DNA from: Peptoniphilus_A olsenii
Lineage (GTDB): Bacteria > Bacillota > Clostridia > Tissierellales > Peptoniphilaceae
Reading direction: 5' to 3'
DNA: 12,307 nt
Assembly (NCBI RefSeq): GCF_040545475.1
Contig: NZ_JBEPMA010000023.1
Coordinates: forward strand, 1-12,307
Within the stretch, counting starts at the first letter, position 1. Each line of letters opens with the position of its first letter. The position numbers and the translations under genes are program-made. This document shows positions 1 through 7,075 of this stretch, one piece after another. The notes beneath the pieces were generated by a model. The model was not told the DNA's origin and did no database searches. It saw only the letters and a program-made list of their open reading frames with translations.

Positions 1-73
1 AGGATTAAGATTCGCAATACGTGAAGGTGGAAGAACAGTAGCATCAGGCGTAGTATCAAAAATACTTGACTAA
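1..73 (+). CDS. tuf: Elongation factor Tu, C-terminal end (partial)
   Basis: The frame starting at base 2 reads GLRFAIREGGRTVASGVVSK followed by ILD and a TAA stop at 71-73. This matches the strongly conserved C-terminus of bacterial EF-Tu (the RFAIREGGRTVG/ASGVV segment of domain 3), the GTPase that delivers aminoacyl-tRNA to the ribosome. Only 23 codons lie in the window and the gene continues upstream. No native terminator is seen between the stop and the insertion element that begins 21 nt later. The first hairpin with a T-run downstream lies inside that element, at 125-157. Confidence 0.88.
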   Translation, partial: GLRFAIREGGRTVASGVVSKILD

Positions 74-124
74 TAAAAATAAAAGATAAAAAGAGGGGCT
101 GTTGCAAAAGTCCTAAAATAAAAA

Positions 125-157
125 AGGCGAGGAAATGAAAAAATCCTCGTCTTTTTT
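125..157 (+). terminator. Hairpin with T-run at the left end of the IS element
   Basis: AGGCGAGGA (125-133) pairs with TCCTCGTCT (144-152), a 9-bp stem with one G-T pair and a 10-nt A-rich loop, followed by a run of T to 157. This is a Rho-independent terminator shape. It would stop read-through from tuf into the transposase and may now serve as the tuf terminator. A hairpin just inside the left end is common in this IS family. Confidence 0.65.
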
Positions 158-165
158 GATACAAT
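158..165 (+). promoter_or_regulatory. Extended -10 promoter of the transposase, probably leaderless
   Basis: TGATACAAT (157-165) fits an extended -10 (TG-N-TACAAT). No -35 is evident because the expected position falls inside the hairpin stem-loop. The ATG lies only 6 nt after the -10 and no Shine-Dalgarno sequence precedes it. A transcript from this site would begin at or next to the start codon, so a leaderless mRNA is inferred. Confidence 0.45.
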
Positions 166-171
166 GTATTT

Positions 172-1077
172 ATGAAAAAACAAAAAGATACATTGTCATT
201 AACTAATTTTACATTAATTAATGATACAATACAATTAAAAATAAACTTTAATACAGAAATATATATAAGAGATGATGTAAAATTAAGACTTGTAAAAAAT
301 ATAATTGAGAGGATGAACTTATCAGAACTAAAAAAAGTCTATTCATCATATGGTAGAAAATCAGCTATAAACCCAGTAACAATGCTTCAAATATTAATAT
401 TCTGCTATTCAGAAGGAATATTTTCATCAAGAGCAATAGAAAAAGCTTGTGAATATGATTTAAGGATTAAGTACTTACTCGATACACAAAAACCACCAGA
501 CCATAGCACAATAAACAGGTTTAGACAGAAAATCGTAGAATTAACACCAAATATACTTAATCAAATGGTGCAGATTCTTATAGAAGAAAATCAAATAGAT
601 TTATCCAGTATCTACATAGATGGAACAAAGCTAGAATCTTATGCTAGTAGGTATAGCTTTGTATGGAGAGGTAGTATAGAAAAATTTCAAGAAAAGCTAA
701 GAGTAAAAGCCATAAAACAATTAGGACTTAACGATAATTTGACCTCAGAAGAAGTCTTGGAAGCAGTAACCATCATTTTTAATGAAGTATCAAAAGAAGG
801 AATATATATTTCAGAAACAGTCCAATACTATAGAGAAATATCCTTGAAAAATATAACATCACCAGAAGGGATAGAAGAAAGAATAAATAGGACAATCCAA
901 GCAGAAGGAGCATTTTCTAAAATTAAAGATGGTTTATCATATAAAAGATTTAAACATAAAGGAAAATCGAATATAAAAAGCGAAATAAACCTTTTAGCCA
1001 TAGCATTGAACCTAAATAAATTAGGAACAAAAATAATAAAAAATAACTTAGAAATCATAAAACACAAAGCTGCTTAA
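172..1077 (+). CDS. IS1182-family transposase with internal deletion (301 aa, probably inactive)
   Basis: The N-terminal part (about residues 30-125) is the DUF772/InsH-type domain of IS1182/IS5-like transposases: an FSSRAIEKACEYDLRIKYLL block, then DHSTINRFR. The first catalytic Asp lies in the IDGTKLES block (D150), followed by the YSFVW motif. The C-terminal block has the family pattern TSPEGIEERINRTIQAEGAF (about 229-248) with the catalytic Glu at E245, then YKRFKHKGK. The family normally has a long stretch between these parts, containing the second catalytic Asp in an ADAGY-like motif. Here the two blocks are only about 95 residues apart and that stretch is missing, with the reading frame kept across the junction near residues 217-228. 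Family members are usually 450-550 aa. I infer a catalytically dead product that may still bind element ends. The start is the only in-frame ATG directly after the promoter. Confidence 0.82.
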   Translation: MKKQKDTLSLTNFTLINDTIQLKINFNTEIYIRDDVKLRLVKNIIERMNLSELKKVYSSYGRKSAINPVTMLQILIFCYSEGIFSSRAIEKACEYDLRIKYLLDTQKPPDHSTINRFRQKIVELTPNILNQMVQILIEENQIDLSSIYIDGTKLESYASRYSFVWRGSIEKFQEKLRVKAIKQLGLNDNLTSEEVLEAVTIIFNEVSKEGIYISETVQYYREISLKNITSPEGIEERINRTIQAEGAFSKIKDGLSYKRFKHKGKSNIKSEINLLAIALNLNKLGTKIIKNNLEIIKHKAA

Positions 1078-1205
1078 GAAAAAATTTTTCAAAAGTATAG
1101 CTTTATTAAGTGCACCCATTTTTAAGAGAAAAGGGCTAAATTTATCTAAAGAATATTTTAAAAAGAAAAAATACAATGGCTAAACTTGAATACTTAATAA
1201 AAAAA

Positions 1206-1252
1206 TGATGTTACAGAGTAGAATCATCTATTCTGCAACATCACCTTTTTTT
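1206..1252 (+). terminator. Long hairpin plus T-run at the right end of the IS element
   Basis: Bases 1206-1222 pair with 1227-1243: 17 positions with one A-C mismatch and one G-T pair around a 4-nt loop. CC and seven T follow. The shape is a strong Rho-independent terminator. The distal arm also carries the putative right inverted repeat of the IS, so this may be part of the transposon end rather than an independent terminator, or both. Confidence 0.65.
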
Positions 1253-1291
1253 ATTGTGTAAATAGAAGTGTTTTCTTATTTTTAATATTAA

Positions 1292-1518
1292 ATTTTCTAT
1301 TTTACCATTACATATTCTCTTCTCCATATGCAAGACTATTTATGCTTTTGCAATGCTTTTTAGTCGAGAAGACATTGGAAAGGGTAATGTAAACCACACA
1401 ACTGTCATTCCGAGTGGAAGAAAATTATCACGAATTTTCTGTAATCGCCGTGTACTCGAAGAGTGAGGAATCTACCTGTAGTGGAGTAGTTCTGTAGAAT
1501 TAAATAAAAGTCTTTTTT
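1292..1518 (-). repeat. Solo inverted copy of the A/B structured intergenic repeat
   Basis: Read on the minus strand, this stretch aligns along its length with the third cluster copy at 7062-7254. Shared blocks include ATGTAATGGTAAAATA, CTCGACTA, CCCTTTCCAAT, CTCGGAATGACAGTTGTG-like, GATTCCTC and CAGAAC. Its A half (1402-1505) has the terminal stem ATTCC/GGAAT (1407-1411 with 1467-1471) and an inner hairpin ACTC-GAA-GAGT (1454-1464). It also carries a perfect 8-bp hairpin, AGAAAATT/AATTTTCT (1419-1440), that the cluster copies lack at this position. The B half (about 1292-1375) is degenerate. There is no coding potential. The rest of the gap between the IS and the ABC operon (1519-1668) is AT-rich with nothing further recognised. 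Confidence 0.75.
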
Positions 1519-1668
1519 ATATTTTATAAAATATCTTCATCTTCTCTTACCAAAGTTCTTGTTTTATTTACTTGATTACTTTTTCTATAAATTCTTTTAA
1601 AATGGGTAAATTTAGAATAATACATTATTAAAAATATTGTCCTTATATATTTAATTCTAATCTACTTT

Positions 1669-1697
1669 TTGTTCTAAATATATGAATGTGATAAAAT
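1669..1697 (+). promoter_or_regulatory. Likely promoter of the ABC exporter operon
   Basis: TTGTTC (1669-1674), a 17-nt spacer, then TAAAAT (1692-1697) preceded by TG-A, so an extended -10. The start codon at 1716 follows after a short leader carrying the ribosome binding site GGGGGA (1707-1712). No operator-like inverted repeat stands out. Confidence 0.5.
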
Positions 1698-1715
1698 ATT
1701 TTTATTGGGGGAAGT

Positions 1716-3422
1716 ATGAAGATATATAATGGTTTAATAAAATATAAATTAAGAATTTTAGTGGTTCTCCTCCTAACGTTTGGAAATGCTTTAGGAGAGC
1801 TTTTTTTGCCTAAGTTAATGTCTCTTGTCATTGATAAAGGTGTTGCTTATGGAGATACAAATTACATTATGAGAACAGGACTTGTGATGATAATTGTTGT
1901 TTTTTTGACTGTCAGTTGCCGAGCGTCAGCTGCTTATCATTCTTCTAAAACTTCTATGTCTTTTTCACGTGATTTACGCTATAAATTATTTAAAAAAATT
2001 AATTATTTGAGTTTTGATGATGTGGAACACTTTTCTATTTCATCTCTCATTACGAGAACAACTGAAGATGTAAACCAAGTTGAGCAGATGGTTCTAATGG
2101 CTTTAAGACCACTAATTAGGGGACCTTTAATGTTTGTTGGTGGTTTAATAATGGCTCTATCTACAAATTTAAAACTCTCTATTATTTTGCCTATTACTAT
2201 ACCATTTATTGCAGTAGGTCTTTATATTATTTTAAAAATTGGTATACCTTATTTTCCAATTTTACAAAAAAGACTAGATAAGATAAATGAACTGTTTAGA
2301 AGACGTCTAACAGGGCTTAGAGTTATTAGAGCTTTTTCAAGAGATGGTTTAGAAGAAAAGATTTTTGAAGAGGCAAATCAAAAATATACTCAAATGGCGA
2401 TTAAGGTAAATAAATTACTTGTGAATATGCGTCCAGTTCTTACTATTATTCTAAATCTAGCTTTAGTATGTGTTATGTATTTTGGTGCTAAATTAATTGA
2501 TATTAGAGAACTTGGTGTGGGTGAGTTGATGGCATATATCCAATATATTACACAGGTTCTTACGGCGTTAATTATGATGAGTTTTTTACTATCTTTAATA
2601 CCAAGGACATATGCATCTATGAATAGAATTAATGAAGTTTTAGATTATAAGACTACTAAGACCGGCGGCAAGGAAAGACTAAATGAAAACATATATGAAA
2701 TTAAAGGTAATAAGATAAATTTCGGTTATCCAGATGCTCATAGAAAAGTATTAAACAATGTTAGTTTTAATGTTAAAAAAGGTGAAACTCTTGGAATCAT
2801 CGGTGGCACAGGCTCAGGTAAATCTACTCTATTGCGTCTTTTACTTCAATTTTATGAGCCTGGTTTTAATGAGTTATTTATTAACGGTAAAGATATTAGA
2901 AATATTAATAATTATGATATAAGGCAAAATATTTCTTATGTACCACAGGAGGCTTTTTTCTTCTCTAAATCTGTACAAGATAATATGAGATACGCAAACG
3001 AAATGGCCGATGCTACTAAAATAAATAATGCACTTGACTTTGCCAAAACGAGAGACTTTTTAAGTGATAGTGCTTTAGACAAATTTATTTCACGAGGCGG
3101 GGTAAATTTCTCCGGTGGACAAAGACAGAGGCTAGCCATAGCAAGAGCACTCACGAGGGACGCATCCGTGTATATTTTTGATGATTCGTTCTCAGCACTT
3201 GATTATAAAACTGATTATGAGGTAAGAAAGAGTATTAAAGATTTCTTATCTGATAAAATAGTAATTATTGTTGCTCAAAGAGTTGCTACTATATTAAATG
3301 CTGATAAAATTCTTGTATTAGAAGATGGTGAAGCTGTTGGTTATGGGACACATGACGAGTTGATGAGAAGTAATGAAGTTTATCGCGAGATAGCTTTAAG
3401 TCAGGGGCAGGATTATGAATAA
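1716..3422 (+). CDS. Heterodimeric ABC exporter subunit with degenerate ATP site (LmrC/BmrC-like half)
   Basis: A 568-residue half-transporter with an N-terminal exporter membrane domain (about 1-300, six predicted helices) and a C-terminal nucleotide-binding domain (about 330-568). Walker A is GGTGSGKST (363-371), Q-loop Gln is Q411, the signature is a canonical FSGGQ (465-469), and the Walker B Asp is D489. The usual catalytic Glu is replaced by Asp (D490, in IFDDSFSALD) and the H-loop His by Gln (Q521, in AQRVATI). These two changes mark the subunit that supplies the non-hydrolytic site in heterodimeric exporters such as LmrCD, BmrCD or TM287/288. It overlaps the next gene by 8 nt, so the two are translationally coupled. 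The ATG follows GGGGGA closely. It is likely a membrane exporter of drugs, lipids or peptides, but the substrate cannot be read from sequence. Confidence 0.9.
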   Translation: MKIYNGLIKYKLRILVVLLLTFGNALGELFLPKLMSLVIDKGVAYGDTNYIMRTGLVMIIVVFLTVSCRASAAYHSSKTSMSFSRDLRYKLFKKINYLSFDDVEHFSISSLITRTTEDVNQVEQMVLMALRPLIRGPLMFVGGLIMALSTNLKLSIILPITIPFIAVGLYIILKIGIPYFPILQKRLDKINELFRRRLTGLRVIRAFSRDGLEEKIFEEANQKYTQMAIKVNKLLVNMRPVLTIILNLALVCVMYFGAKLIDIRELGVGELMAYIQYITQVLTALIMMSFLLSLIPRTYASMNRINEVLDYKTTKTGGKERLNENIYEIKGNKINFGYPDAHRKVLNNVSFNVKKGETLGIIGGTGSGKSTLLRLLLQFYEPGFNELFINGKDIRNINNYDIRQNISYVPQEAFFFSKSVQDNMRYANEMADATKINNALDFAKTRDFLSDSALDKFISRGGVNFSGGQRQRLAIARALTRDASVYIFDDSFSALDYKTDYEVRKSIKDFLSDKIVIIVAQRVATILNADKILVLEDGEAVGYGTHDELMRSNEVYREIALSQGQDYE

Positions 3423-5160
3423 GAAAAAAAATACTGTTTTAAGAATAATCGGTTATTTAAAATCTTATAAATTACCTCTATTTGCAACTATAATCTTCAC
3501 TATTTTCACTTCTGTATTGCAAATTATATCACCTAAATTAATGGGGAATATTACAACTAGAATATTTGAGAATTTAAAAAATAAGGCAGCTATAGATTTT
3601 GAATTTATAATTAATATTTGTATAATTCTTGTAATAATCTATATTGTGCAAGGAATATTTGAATATTTCACAGGAAGAATTTTGGTTGGTGTAACTCAAA
3701 AATTAATTGCAAGACTCAGACGTGAAATTTCTGAAAAAGTAAGATACATTCCGACTGAATTTTTTGACAACAATAGCACTGGTGATTTGCTTTCGAGAAT
3801 GACAAATGATGTAGAGACTTTGGGCAAAAACTTACAACAGACTGTTTCTTCTTTACTTTCTTCTGTTGTTTTGATTGTAGGTATACTTTTTGTGATGATA
3901 AAGATATCTCCAATTCTAACTTTAGTCTTTTTATTTACTTTACCTGTGACATATTTTTCAACAAAATATATTTCAAAAAAATCGCAAGGATATTTTAAGA
4001 AGAAATCGAAAGGTCTTGGACAGATGGTTGGTTTTGTTGAAGAGAGTTTTTCGGGTTCGGAATTAATTAAAGCCTTTAATTATGAATCAAGAGCTGAAAA
4101 AGAATTTTTAAAAATAAATGATAATCTTTACGAAGTTAGTTATAGGGCTAGTTTTATGACTGGAATAATGCTACCAGTAATGACATTTATCTCAAATATT
4201 GGCTATGTAATGCTATCTCTTGTAGGTGGTTTATTGGTAGTAAGAGGCAGTTTATTTATTGGCGATATTCAAGCTGTCATACAATATGTCAGAAAATTAA
4301 ATGGTCCTATAGAACAATTAGCGGAGATGGCTTCAATTTTCCAAGCATCTATTGCCGCTGGTGAGAGGATATTTAAATTTTTAGATGTCAAAGAGGAAGA
4401 AGAAATTGTGACAGATGAAATAACAGGTCCTGTTCAAGATATAGTTTTTGATGATGTGAGCTTTTCCTATGAGAAAGATAGTCCTGTCATCAATAATTTA
4501 AATCTTTCTGTCAACAAAAATTCTACAGTTGCAATTGTTGGACCCACAGGGGCAGGTAAAACTACTATAGTAAATTTATTGATGAGGTTTTATGATATTT
4601 GCAGTGGACATATAAGAATAAATGGAGTAGATATAAATAATGTATCAAGAGAAAATTTAAGGTCTCTATTTGGAATGGTACTTCAAGATTCGTGGTTATT
4701 CAAAGGGACCATATATGAAAATATTAAATATGGTGATGAAAATGCCTCTAGAGATGAAGTGATAGAAGCATCTAAAAAAGCTTATTGTCACAGTTTTATA
4801 GAGAAATTGCCCAAAGGTTATGACACTATTTTAAACGAAGATGCATCTAATATTTCACAGGGACAAAGGCAACTTTTGACTATTGCACGTGCGATACTTT
4901 CCAATCCACAAATACTGATTTTAGATGAAGCAACATCCTCTGTAGACACGAGAACAGAAGCTTTAATTCAAAAAGCAATGAACAACTTATTGCAAGAAAG
5001 GACAAATTTTGTCATAGCTCACAGACTTTCCACTATAGTAAATAGTGATGTCATTTTGGTATTACAAAATGGTGATATAGTAGAAAAAGGCATCCATAGT
5101 CAGTTAATAGAACAAGATGGTATATATGCAGAACTTTATAATTCGCAGTTTAAAGAATAG
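3415..5160 (+). CDS. Heterodimeric ABC exporter subunit with catalytic ATP site (LmrD/BmrD-like half)
   Basis: A 581-residue partner of the upstream gene. The membrane domain spans about 1-325, with the intracellular coupling region FDNNSTGDLLSRMTNDV (117-133). The nucleotide-binding domain spans about 340-581. Walker A is GPTGAGKTT (376-384), Q-loop Gln is Q424, Walker B ends D504 with catalytic E505 (ILDEATSSVD), and H-loop His is H536 (AHRLSTI), all canonical. The signature is ISQGQ (480-484) instead of LSGGQ. This complements the first subunit exactly. The hydrolytic site pairs this subunit's Walker motifs with the partner's FSGGQ; the degenerate site pairs the partner's altered residues with ISQGQ. 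The start overlaps the upstream stop, and an AGGGGCAGGA stretch just before it serves as ribosome binding site. Confidence 0.92.
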   Translation: MNKKKNTVLRIIGYLKSYKLPLFATIIFTIFTSVLQIISPKLMGNITTRIFENLKNKAAIDFEFIINICIILVIIYIVQGIFEYFTGRILVGVTQKLIARLRREISEKVRYIPTEFFDNNSTGDLLSRMTNDVETLGKNLQQTVSSLLSSVVLIVGILFVMIKISPILTLVFLFTLPVTYFSTKYISKKSQGYFKKKSKGLGQMVGFVEESFSGSELIKAFNYESRAEKEFLKINDNLYEVSYRASFMTGIMLPVMTFISNIGYVMLSLVGGLLVVRGSLFIGDIQAVIQYVRKLNGPIEQLAEMASIFQASIAAGERIFKFLDVKEEEEIVTDEITGPVQDIVFDDVSFSYEKDSPVINNLNLSVNKNSTVAIVGPTGAGKTTIVNLLMRFYDICSGHIRINGVDINNVSRENLRSLFGMVLQDSWLFKGTIYENIKYGDENASRDEVIEASKKAYCHSFIEKLPKGYDTILNEDASNISQGQRQLLTIARAILSNPQILILDEATSSVDTRTEALIQKAMNNLLQERTNFVIAHRLSTIVNSDVILVLQNGDIVEKGIHSQLIEQDGIYAELYNSQFKE

Positions 5161-5169
5161 GAGGTTTTT

Positions 5170-6345
5170 ATGAAAGATTTTATTTGGAATGTAGACACAA
5201 AAATAATGTTTGGAAAAGATTTTTTGAAAGATTTACCTAATGAAATTCAAAAATATGGTGATAGAGTTTTGATAACTTATGGAGGAGGATCTATAAAAAC
5301 TATAGGACTTTATGACAAAGTAATTAAAGTACTAAAAAAAGCAAACATATTTTATAAAGAGCTGGGTGGCATTGAGCCTAATCCAAGAGTAGAATCTGCA
5401 CGTGAAGGTGTAAAAATTGTTCGTGAGAATGATTTGAACTTTATATTGGCTATTGGTGGCGGATCTGTAATTGACTTGTCAAAATTAATAGCAGGTGCCA
5501 CATTTGTGGACGCCGATCCTTGGAAAATTGTAATTAAAGAGGAAAAAATTGAAAAAGCGCTGCCTATAGGCACAATACTGACACTTGCAGCTACAGGATC
5601 AGAAATGGATGCCGGGGGTGTTATAACAAATCCTGAAACAAAACAAAAATTAGGTTTCGGATCTCCATACACAACGCCCAAATTTTCTATACTAAATCCT
5701 GAAACAACATATTCAGTAAATGAAAGACATACCGCTGCAGGCGTTGCTGATATTATGAGTCATACTATGGAGAATTATTTCACATTAAATGACGGGGCTT
5801 ATTTGCAAAATAGATTGGCAGAGGCTATATTAAAAACTTGTATTCATTATGGACCAATAGCACTTAACAATCCAACCAATTATGACGCAAGAGCTAACAT
5901 CATGTGGGCTTCATCTTGGGCAATAAATGGATTATTAAATACAGGTAAAGATACTAATTGGTCAGTGCATGCTATGGAACACGAACTATCAGCGTTTTAT
6001 GATTTAACTCATGGCATTGGGCTTGCAATACTAACACCAAGATTTTTGAATCATATATTGGATGATAGCACGGTAGATATGATTCGTGACTTTGGCATTA
6101 ATGTATTTAATATAAGACCTACAAATGATAAGTTTGTAGATGCAAAAAAATCAATAGGAGCATTGCATGAATTTTTTGAACAACAAATGCATATACCAAT
6201 GACTCTTGAAGAGGTTGGCATTGATGATGAGCATTTAGAAGAAATGGCTAAACGTGCAGCCACACATGCAGGTGGAACTATAAAAGGTGTCAAACAATTG
6301 ACATCAGAAGATATTTTAGAAATATACAAGAAATCATTGTACTGA
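5170..6345 (+). CDS. Iron-containing alcohol dehydrogenase (butanol dehydrogenase / YqhD-like)
   Basis: A 391-residue group III (iron-type) alcohol dehydrogenase, full length for the BdhA/YqhD branch. Cofactor-binding glycine motifs are YGGGS (37-41) and IGGGSVID (95-102). The divalent-metal ligands D194, H198, H267 and H281 are all present (GVADIMSH, SVHAMEHE, LTHGIG) at the positions known from E. coli YqhD. Expected reaction: NAD(P)H-dependent reduction of aldehydes such as butyraldehyde to alcohols, in fermentation or aldehyde detoxification; cofactor and substrate are not determined. Its ribosome binding site AGGAGGT (5159-5165) overlaps the TAG stop of the ABC gene and the coding gap is 9 nt, so it belongs to the same operon. 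A functional link with the exporter is not obvious from the families. A terminator follows at 6354. Confidence 0.92.
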   Translation: MKDFIWNVDTKIMFGKDFLKDLPNEIQKYGDRVLITYGGGSIKTIGLYDKVIKVLKKANIFYKELGGIEPNPRVESAREGVKIVRENDLNFILAIGGGSVIDLSKLIAGATFVDADPWKIVIKEEKIEKALPIGTILTLAATGSEMDAGGVITNPETKQKLGFGSPYTTPKFSILNPETTYSVNERHTAAGVADIMSHTMENYFTLNDGAYLQNRLAEAILKTCIHYGPIALNNPTNYDARANIMWASSWAINGLLNTGKDTNWSVHAMEHELSAFYDLTHGIGLAILTPRFLNHILDDSTVDMIRDFGINVFNIRPTNDKFVDAKKSIGALHEFFEQQMHIPMTLEEVGIDDEHLEEMAKRAATHAGGTIKGVKQLTSEDILEIYKKSLY

Positions 6346-6353
6346 TTATTACT

Positions 6354-6382
6354 AAAGTGGGACTTGGGTTCCACTTTTTTTT
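6354..6382 (+). terminator. Rho-independent terminator of the ABC/dehydrogenase operon
   Basis: AAAGTGGGA (6354-6362) pairs with TTCCACTTT (6369-6377), nine pairs including one G-T, with loop CTTGGG, followed by an uninterrupted T-run. It lies 9 nt after the dehydrogenase stop. Confidence 0.85.
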
Positions 6383-6488
6383 AAATTAAGAGAATAATTT
6401 TCACTCCTCATGTCATTCTGAGCGAAAGAAGAATAGTAAATTTGTGGTTAATAAATATTTATTAAAAAAAGATTTTTAATTATTCCTA

Positions 6489-6781
6489 CAGAACGACTCC
6501 CATACAGGCAGATTCCTCGGCTACAAACCCTTCGGGTTTTCCGCTCGGAATGACAGTTGTGGGGGTCTTCGTGGCCTTTAGACTTCAATTCTCGGTAATT
6601 ATTCTATTGTGTATTCTAATGACAATAGTAAATCTTAAATGAAATCCTCTTATAGTGTCATCTCGACTAAGTGAGCGGCAGCGAACGCATGGAGAGATCT
6701 GCATGTGACGTGGAGTATTTGTTTAGGTAAAAAAAGAAGTGTAATGGAAAATATAATAAAAAAGTCTTCTATTAATTCATG
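6489..6781 (+). repeat. Tandem repeat unit 1 (293 bp)
   Basis: Runs from the CAGAAC block to just before the next one at 6782. It contains an A element, a long spacer (about 6556-6655, with a small hairpin CTATTGT/ACAATAG) and a B element. From about 6551 to 6728 it appears identical to the next unit. After that I see one A-run length change and one base change before the next unit begins. Confidence 0.85.
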
Positions 6782-7075
6782 CAGAACTACCCCTATACAG
6801 GCGGATTCCTCGACTTCAAATCCTTCGGATTTTACGCTCGGAATGACAGTTGTGGGGGTCTTCGTGGCCTTTAGACTTCAATTCTCGGTAATTATTCTAT
6901 TGTGTATTCTAATGACAATAGTAAATCTTAAATGAAATCCTCTTATAGTGTCATCTCGACTAAGTGAGCGGCAGCGAACGCATGGAGAGATCTGCATGTG
7001 ACGTGGAGTATTTGTTTAGGTAAAAAAAAGAAGTGTAATGGAAAATATAATAAAAAAGCCTTCTATTAATTCATG
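6782..7075 (+). repeat. Tandem repeat unit 2 (294 bp)
   Basis: Same layout as unit 1. It is one base longer because an A-run has eight instead of seven A. The A-element portion at the left differs more from unit 1, including paired changes in the hairpin stem (6818-6832). Confidence 0.85.

Larger units (their letters stand above)
95..1245 (+). mobile_element. IS1182-family element, internally deleted (about 1.15 kb)
   Basis: The left end begins GGGGCTGTTGCAAAAGTC (95-112), the style of terminal inverted repeat seen in IS1182-family elements. The right end, read as its complement from 1245, begins GGTGATGTTGCAGAA and matches the left end at about 12 of 15 positions, so the right boundary is less certain. 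A transposase frame fills most of the element. At about 1.15 kb it is clearly shorter than the usual 1.6-1.9 kb of the family, which agrees with the gap inside the transposase. I see no convincing target-site duplication (AAGA on the left, T-run on the right). The element lies directly behind tuf. Confidence 0.75.

Noticed and set aside
95..1245. Target-site duplication flanking the IS element
   Set aside because: Flanking bases (AAGA on the left, a T-run on the right) do not match, and the right boundary is uncertain.
5352..5681. 109-codon minus-strand frame within the dehydrogenase gene
   Set aside because: It is antisense to a gene with all catalytic motifs intact. The product is low-complexity and unlike any family, and no ribosome binding site or promoter is evident.
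6705..6935. 76-codon open frame on the plus strand inside the repeat cluster
   Set aside because: It lies wholly in the tandem A-B repeats, has no proper ribosome binding site and its product resembles nothing; the frame is a by-product of the duplicated sequence.
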